A model generated the notes under the pieces. The model saw only the letters and a list, made by a program, of their open reading frames with translations. It had not been told where the DNA came from and ran no database searches. This document shows positions 60,694 through 64,000 of a stretch of DNA of 64,000 nt, one piece after another. The first letter of the stretch is position 1. Each line of letters opens with the position of its first letter. Position numbers and translations under genes: made by a program. Source of the DNA: Levilactobacillus enshiensis (GTDB taxonomy: Bacteria; Bacillota; Bacilli; Lactobacillales; Lactobacillaceae); NCBI RefSeq assembly GCF_007115095.1, contig NZ_SULH01000007.1:61933-125932 (forward strand), read 5' to 3'.

Positions 60694-62115
60694 TTACAGG
60701 TTTTGGCCCTTTTCCCAAACCGTCTTGGATAACAGCAGGCCCTGCTTAACCAAGTCATTGAACAACGCATGTGTCCGCTTAGAAATTTCACCGGCCGTTT
60801 CCAAATTGCTCTGCGTCAGGTAAGTTGTGGCGTCACCGGTGATGTTGTCATCGGTAGCCGCAACCCGACCGCGGGCATAGGATTGGCACCCATCGCGGAA
60901 GGCGTTGACCGTGGCGACGAACTCGTGGAAATGCGGTTCGATCAGAACGGACAAGGTCTTGTTCAACCAGTACACGTTGTCGACGGAAACTTCAGTCGTC
61001 GTATTCTTGTAGTCTTCCGGCGTGTCATTGATGTTCGTGAAGAATGGCATGTATGGCGCATAGGCAAAGAAGCCCATGGCGACCCACTGAATCGCAGCGT
61101 GGTCAGCCGGCACATCGTTACGAATTTGCAAGATGGATGAGCATTGATTCCGGTCCATCGCGATCGAACGGTACTTCTTCTGATCATCGGCGTTGCCTGA
61201 AGCAAATGTCCCAAATGGATCGTAAGGCGTGCCGTTGTAGTGGGAAGACAGGAAGAATTGAACGTCTTCAATCGCGATCTTCTTGGCTGGCTTCCGGGTA
61301 AATGGCATGTCTTGGTCAGTTGGGTGTTGGTCGGTAATTTCTGGATTAAATAACTTTTGGCCGTACCAGGTCCGTGGCGTGTTGTAGTACGCGTCATCTT
61401 CGCCGTGCGTGCCGAAGATTTCACGGAAGTTAAAGGTACCTGGGACCGGGTTCAAGTGGTGCTTCTCCACGAAGTCCACTAAGTCCGTAGCAACCAAGAA
61501 GTTATCGGTATCGTTTAAATCGACCTCTTGCATCAACGTCTGGTTGGGCGCAATGGCGTAGGTGTCTTCTGGCAACCGCATTGCGGCCCAGTGATGGCCC
61601 CCAGCCGTTTCCAAATACCAGATGTCATTGTGGTCGTTAAAGGAAATACTGTTGCTTTCGCCCGTCCCGTACTTTTCAATCAGGGCACCCAGACGTTGGG
61701 CCCCTTCTTTAGCACTCTTAATGTATGGCAAAACCAAGGTGATCATGGCTTCTTCATTGATGCCGTCGTCGACGAGTGGGTCGTAGCCCAACACGCGGGC
61801 GTTGGTCGCCGTGGTCTCAGTCGCACTCATGCCGACGTTCAATTCGTTAATGCCGGCCTCTTCATATTGGCCGTCACTTTGGTCAGCCTGTGGCGTCCCC
61901 GTATAGCGGTAGGCGTGGTCGGGTAATGGCACGTTGACGCCAGTCGTGATCGACGTGAACGATGCCCCCGTTTGGTCTACTGCTGGGTGGACCACAAACT
62001 TGATGGGATTGATGGGGCCGTAACCATCCTCGTTACGCGCCACAATCGTGGAACCGTCCATGCTAGCGGCTTTACCCACTAAAATCTCAGTACAATCGGA
62101 ACTCTTTTTCATCAT
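60694..62115 (-). CDS. pepD: Dipeptidase PepD (peptidase C69)
   Basis: 473 residues; ATG 62115 after AAGGGGGCGG. The N-terminal nucleophile cysteine is about residue 8 (SSDCTEILVGKAASMDGST in part), so the few residues before it are removed on maturation, as in other C69 enzymes. NEDGYGP and ISFNDHNDIWYLETAGGHHW (about 160) are conserved family segments. It cleaves a broad range of dipeptides in the cytosol. Its start codon could also be the next ATG (62112). Monocistronic. Confidence 0.93.
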   Translation of the reverse strand: MMKKSSDCTEILVGKAASMDGSTIVARNEDGYGPINPIKFVVHPAVDQTGASFTSITTGVNVPLPDHAYRYTGTPQADQSDGQYEEAGINELNVGMSATETTATNARVLGYDPLVDDGINEEAMITLVLPYIKSAKEGAQRLGALIEKYGTGESNSISFNDHNDIWYLETAGGHHWAAMRLPEDTYAIAPNQTLMQEVDLNDTDNFLVATDLVDFVEKHHLNPVPGTFNFREIFGTHGEDDAYYNTPRTWYGQKLFNPEITDQHPTDQDMPFTRKPAKKIAIEDVQFFLSSHYNGTPYDPFGTFASGNADDQKKYRSIAMDRNQCSSILQIRNDVPADHAAIQWVAMGFFAYAPYMPFFTNINDTPEDYKNTTTEVSVDNVYWLNKTLSVLIEPHFHEFVATVNAFRDGCQSYARGRVAATDDNITGDATTYLTQSNLETAGEISKRTHALFNDLVKQGLLLSKTVWEKGQNL

Positions 62116-62277
62116 TTGATGTTCCGCCCCCTTCTTCATTCTAGTATAAGATTAACTTTTGATTAGAGCTAGGGATTTCGCAAAATTCGCTGAATTGTCA
62201 GTGACTTTGTCCGTTGTCGTTGGCTGCGAATCGTCAGTCATATTTCCGAATAGCCAATCATTTTGCCTAAATTTGGC

Positions 62278-62310
62278 AAAAAAAAGAAACTAGACAATTT
62301 CTGTCTAGTC
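62278..62310 (-). terminator. Terminator, probably originally of the P-type ATPase gene
   Basis: ACTAGACA/TGTCTAGT stem followed by TTTTTTTT on the minus strand. The nearest upstream minus-strand gene ends at 63039, with repeat copy D in between. Confidence 0.75.
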
Positions 62311-62340
62311 TCTTCAGGTTTGCTTAGATTAAGTTAACCG

Positions 62341-62957
62341 TTAAAAGTTGAACTCCCCATGCCAATTCTAGCAACAACAGTGGTCCTAGAACTAGGCAAC
62401 TTGATGGACTAGTCGCCTTACCGGCCGGCAGATATGAGCTGGATCGGTGCGAACACAACTTGAAGCCTCGCAAAACACGAGTCTACAAGCTTGGTTTTCT
62501 ACTAAGCCAGTAAGAAAAACACTTACTGACTAAGTAGAACGACGCGCCTGAGCTCATATCTGCCGGCCTCTCGGCTTACATTGTGCTTTCGGACGACTTT
62601 GAGAATAACCGTAGCGATCGTTATCAGTCGAATGCAAAAAAAGTCAGGTAGCTGTATTTTACAGCCGTTGTCTTGATAAAATACCGTCAGCGCCGGAGGA
62701 GGCCAGGGATGGAGCCGGCCGTGAAAGTGGTGTTAGCTGGCGTTTTTCTTAGCCAGCTTACAGCACGGGCGACTTTGAAGACACGTGTTCTTCGTGGCTT
62801 CAAATCGAGCGAGAAGACTGGTGGTCTTCCAGGCTGAAGCGTCCCCACAGCAGGCGGAATCCCTGGCAGCCGGAGTGCGCTCAATTTAGACTAATTTAAT
62901 GGTGCGACTGCTCACCAATACTGAGATGAAGAGCCGGATCTTATCTTTCAAACTTCA
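62341..62957 (+). mobile_element. MITE-like non-coding repeat, copy D (617 bp, complete)
   Basis: Flanked by GTTAACCG on both sides (62333-62340 and 62958-62965). The ends TTAAAAGTTGAA and TTTCAAACTTCA are imperfect inverted repeats. A 17-bp perfect helix joins 62424-62440 with 62551-62567, and GCCAGGGAT (62702-62710) pairs with ATCCCTGGC (62859-62867). It lies between the P-type ATPase stop and the terminator at 62278-62310. Confidence 0.88.
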
Positions 62958-63038
62958 GTTAACCGTTAACCTTCATAACTTGGTCGTTAAAACCGGTCGT
63001 AACTTGAAAGGTCACGCTCACAGTTGCCAACGACACCA

Positions 63039-64000
63039 TTAGAAGTTACGTTGTTCCCGTGAAATGGTACTGGCATCGATGCGGTGGCGGATTGCCTTCG
63101 CAATTTCCGTGACGATCAGGACGATGGCCCCCGCCATGATTGGGATGCCCCAACCGTAGTGGAAGTTGACGCTGGTCGTGTGGAAGACCCCTTGCATGGC
63201 TGGCCAGTAGATGATCATGGCTTGTAGCGCCAGTAAGACACCCACGATGACGAAACTCATCTTGTTTCTGAAGAAGTATTTCGACAACACGGGGTGGTCA
63301 TTTTGCAGGTTAAACAGGTAGAAGACCTTTCCGAAGATGATCACGTTTAACGTCATCGTACTCCCGATAACGGCTGAAAGCCCTTGTGCCGTCAAGAAGT
63401 CGTAGGCAAACATCCCCAGCCCTGAAATCAGCAGGGAAACGTAAGTGACCTCGAAAACGTCCAGCTTGGATAAGATTCCACGCGTGACGTCCCGTGGCCC
63501 CCGTTTCATAATGCCGCTTTCGGCCGGTTCGAAGATGAAGGCAAATTGAATCGTCAAGGCGGACACCATATTGATCCACAACAGTTGGGTCGGGAACAAT
63601 GGCAGCTCTTGGTCCATCAGGATACTCAGCACCACGATCAAGCCTTCAGCGAAACTGGTTGGCAGTAGGAACCGAATCGTCTTCCGAATGTTATCGAAGA
63701 CGTGCCGGCCTTCCCGCACGGCACCCAGAATCGACGTGAAATCATCGTCGGCCAACACCATATCGGCGGAGTCCTTGGCAACGTCGGTTCCCCGAATTCC
63801 CATGGCAACCCCAATGTCGGCCTGCTTCAAGGCGGGCGCATCGTTGACCCCATCACCAGTCATGGAGACTACGTGACCGCGGGCCTGCTGGGCCTTCACG
63901 ATTCGCAGTTTGTCGGCTGGTGTGGTCCGGGCAAACACGGTGTACTTGTCGATCTGGCTCGCCAATTCGGCATCACTTAATTCGGCCAGTTCCGGCCCAG
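63039..64000 (-). CDS. P-type cation-transporting ATPase (P2/PacL-like), 3' part (runs off window)
   Basis: The frame is open to base 64000, so the gene continues beyond the window; 320 codons are visible. VFARTTPADKLRIVKAQQ and MTGDGVNDAPALKQADIGVAMG are the hinge and P-domain motifs; the visible TTG near 63965 is internal. Six C-terminal membrane segments include LFPTQLLWINMVSALTIQFA (TM6-like, with N and D positions partly changed). It is probably a Ca2+, Mg2+ or Mn2+ pump of the cation-ATPase C-terminal family. Repeat copy D lies in its 3' untranslated region. Confidence 0.9.
   Translation of the reverse strand, partial: GPELAELSDAELASQIDKYTVFARTTPADKLRIVKAQQARGHVVSMTGDGVNDAPALKQADIGVAMGIRGTDVAKDSADMVLADDDFTSILGAVREGRHVFDNIRKTIRFLLPTSFAEGLIVVLSILMDQELPLFPTQLLWINMVSALTIQFAFIFEPAESGIMKRGPRDVTRGILSKLDVFEVTYVSLLISGLGMFAYDFLTAQGLSAVIGSTMTLNVIIFGKVFYLFNLQNDHPVLSKYFFRNKMSFVIVGVLLALQAMIIYWPAMQGVFHTTSVNFHYGWGIPIMAGAIVLIVTEIAKAIRHRIDASTISREQRNF

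Overview
The window looks like a chromosomal segment of a lactic acid bacterium of the Levilactobacillus (Lactobacillus brevis) group. The best evidence is a cluster of three S-layer paralogues whose N-termini match the L. brevis SlpA/B/C/D type. The conserved near-origin order rsmG-noc-parA-parB-DUF951-ychF-DUF1129, a guaB without CBS domains, and many Lactobacillaceae-specific small families agree with this. No rRNA, tRNA, CRISPR array or prophage was seen.

Layout. 1-1.2 kb: a tnpB transposon end that has destroyed a PemK/MazF toxin and left its antitoxin. 1.2-8.5 kb: an orphan RHH protein, azlCD, a GNAT acetyltransferase, a giant YhgE/Pip membrane protein and a D,D-carboxypeptidase. 9-15.4 kb: a two-component system, guaB, a GT-C glycosyltransferase and a cell-wall-type secreted protein. 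15.6-21.8 kb: the seven-gene partition/housekeeping operon on the minus strand. 22-29 kb: a metallophosphoesterase, a possible small membrane peptide, and a nucleoside/purine salvage cluster (phosphopentomutase-like protein, nupC, azgA, nucleoside hydrolase). 28.9-30.1 kb is gene-poor. 30-35 kb: small regulators, including a MarR protein and a possible ComK-like protein. 35.6-41.2 kb: three S-layer genes with an XRE regulator between them. 41.4-46.6 kb: a small plus-strand transcript, a divergent aminotransferase/LysR pair, a broken SdpI immunity gene, and a SatD/DUF3307 pair. 46.7-49.9 kb: a ComX-like sigma factor with DUF1659/DUF2922, and a second D,D-carboxypeptidase. 50.4-53.1 kb: copYB copper resistance. 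53-64 kb: an EamA transporter, a FusB-type protein with a leader-peptide attenuator, sugar O-acetyltransferases, a NUDIX protein, a surface protein, dipeptidase pepD, and the 3' part of a P-type ATPase.

The most unusual feature is a family of about 600-bp non-coding repeats: three long copies, one deleted 384-bp copy and three fragments. They have imperfect ~14-bp terminal inverted repeats around TTGAAAG/CTTTCAA, and three complete copies are flanked by 7-8-bp direct repeats, so they look like MITEs. Internally they show long helices with compensatory base changes between copies, so they may act as large folded RNAs when transcribed. Two copies lie between the stop codon of a minus-strand operon and what looks like its original terminator.

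Other highlights are a mutually exclusive hairpin system with leader peptide MRCHNLDRY upstream of the FusB-like gene, a CTT-TAA +1 shift site in the DUF3307 gene, a phosphopentomutase-like protein with most metal ligands replaced, and a shared C-terminal W-[IL]-A in four surface proteins. All identifications are by eye; no database search was run.
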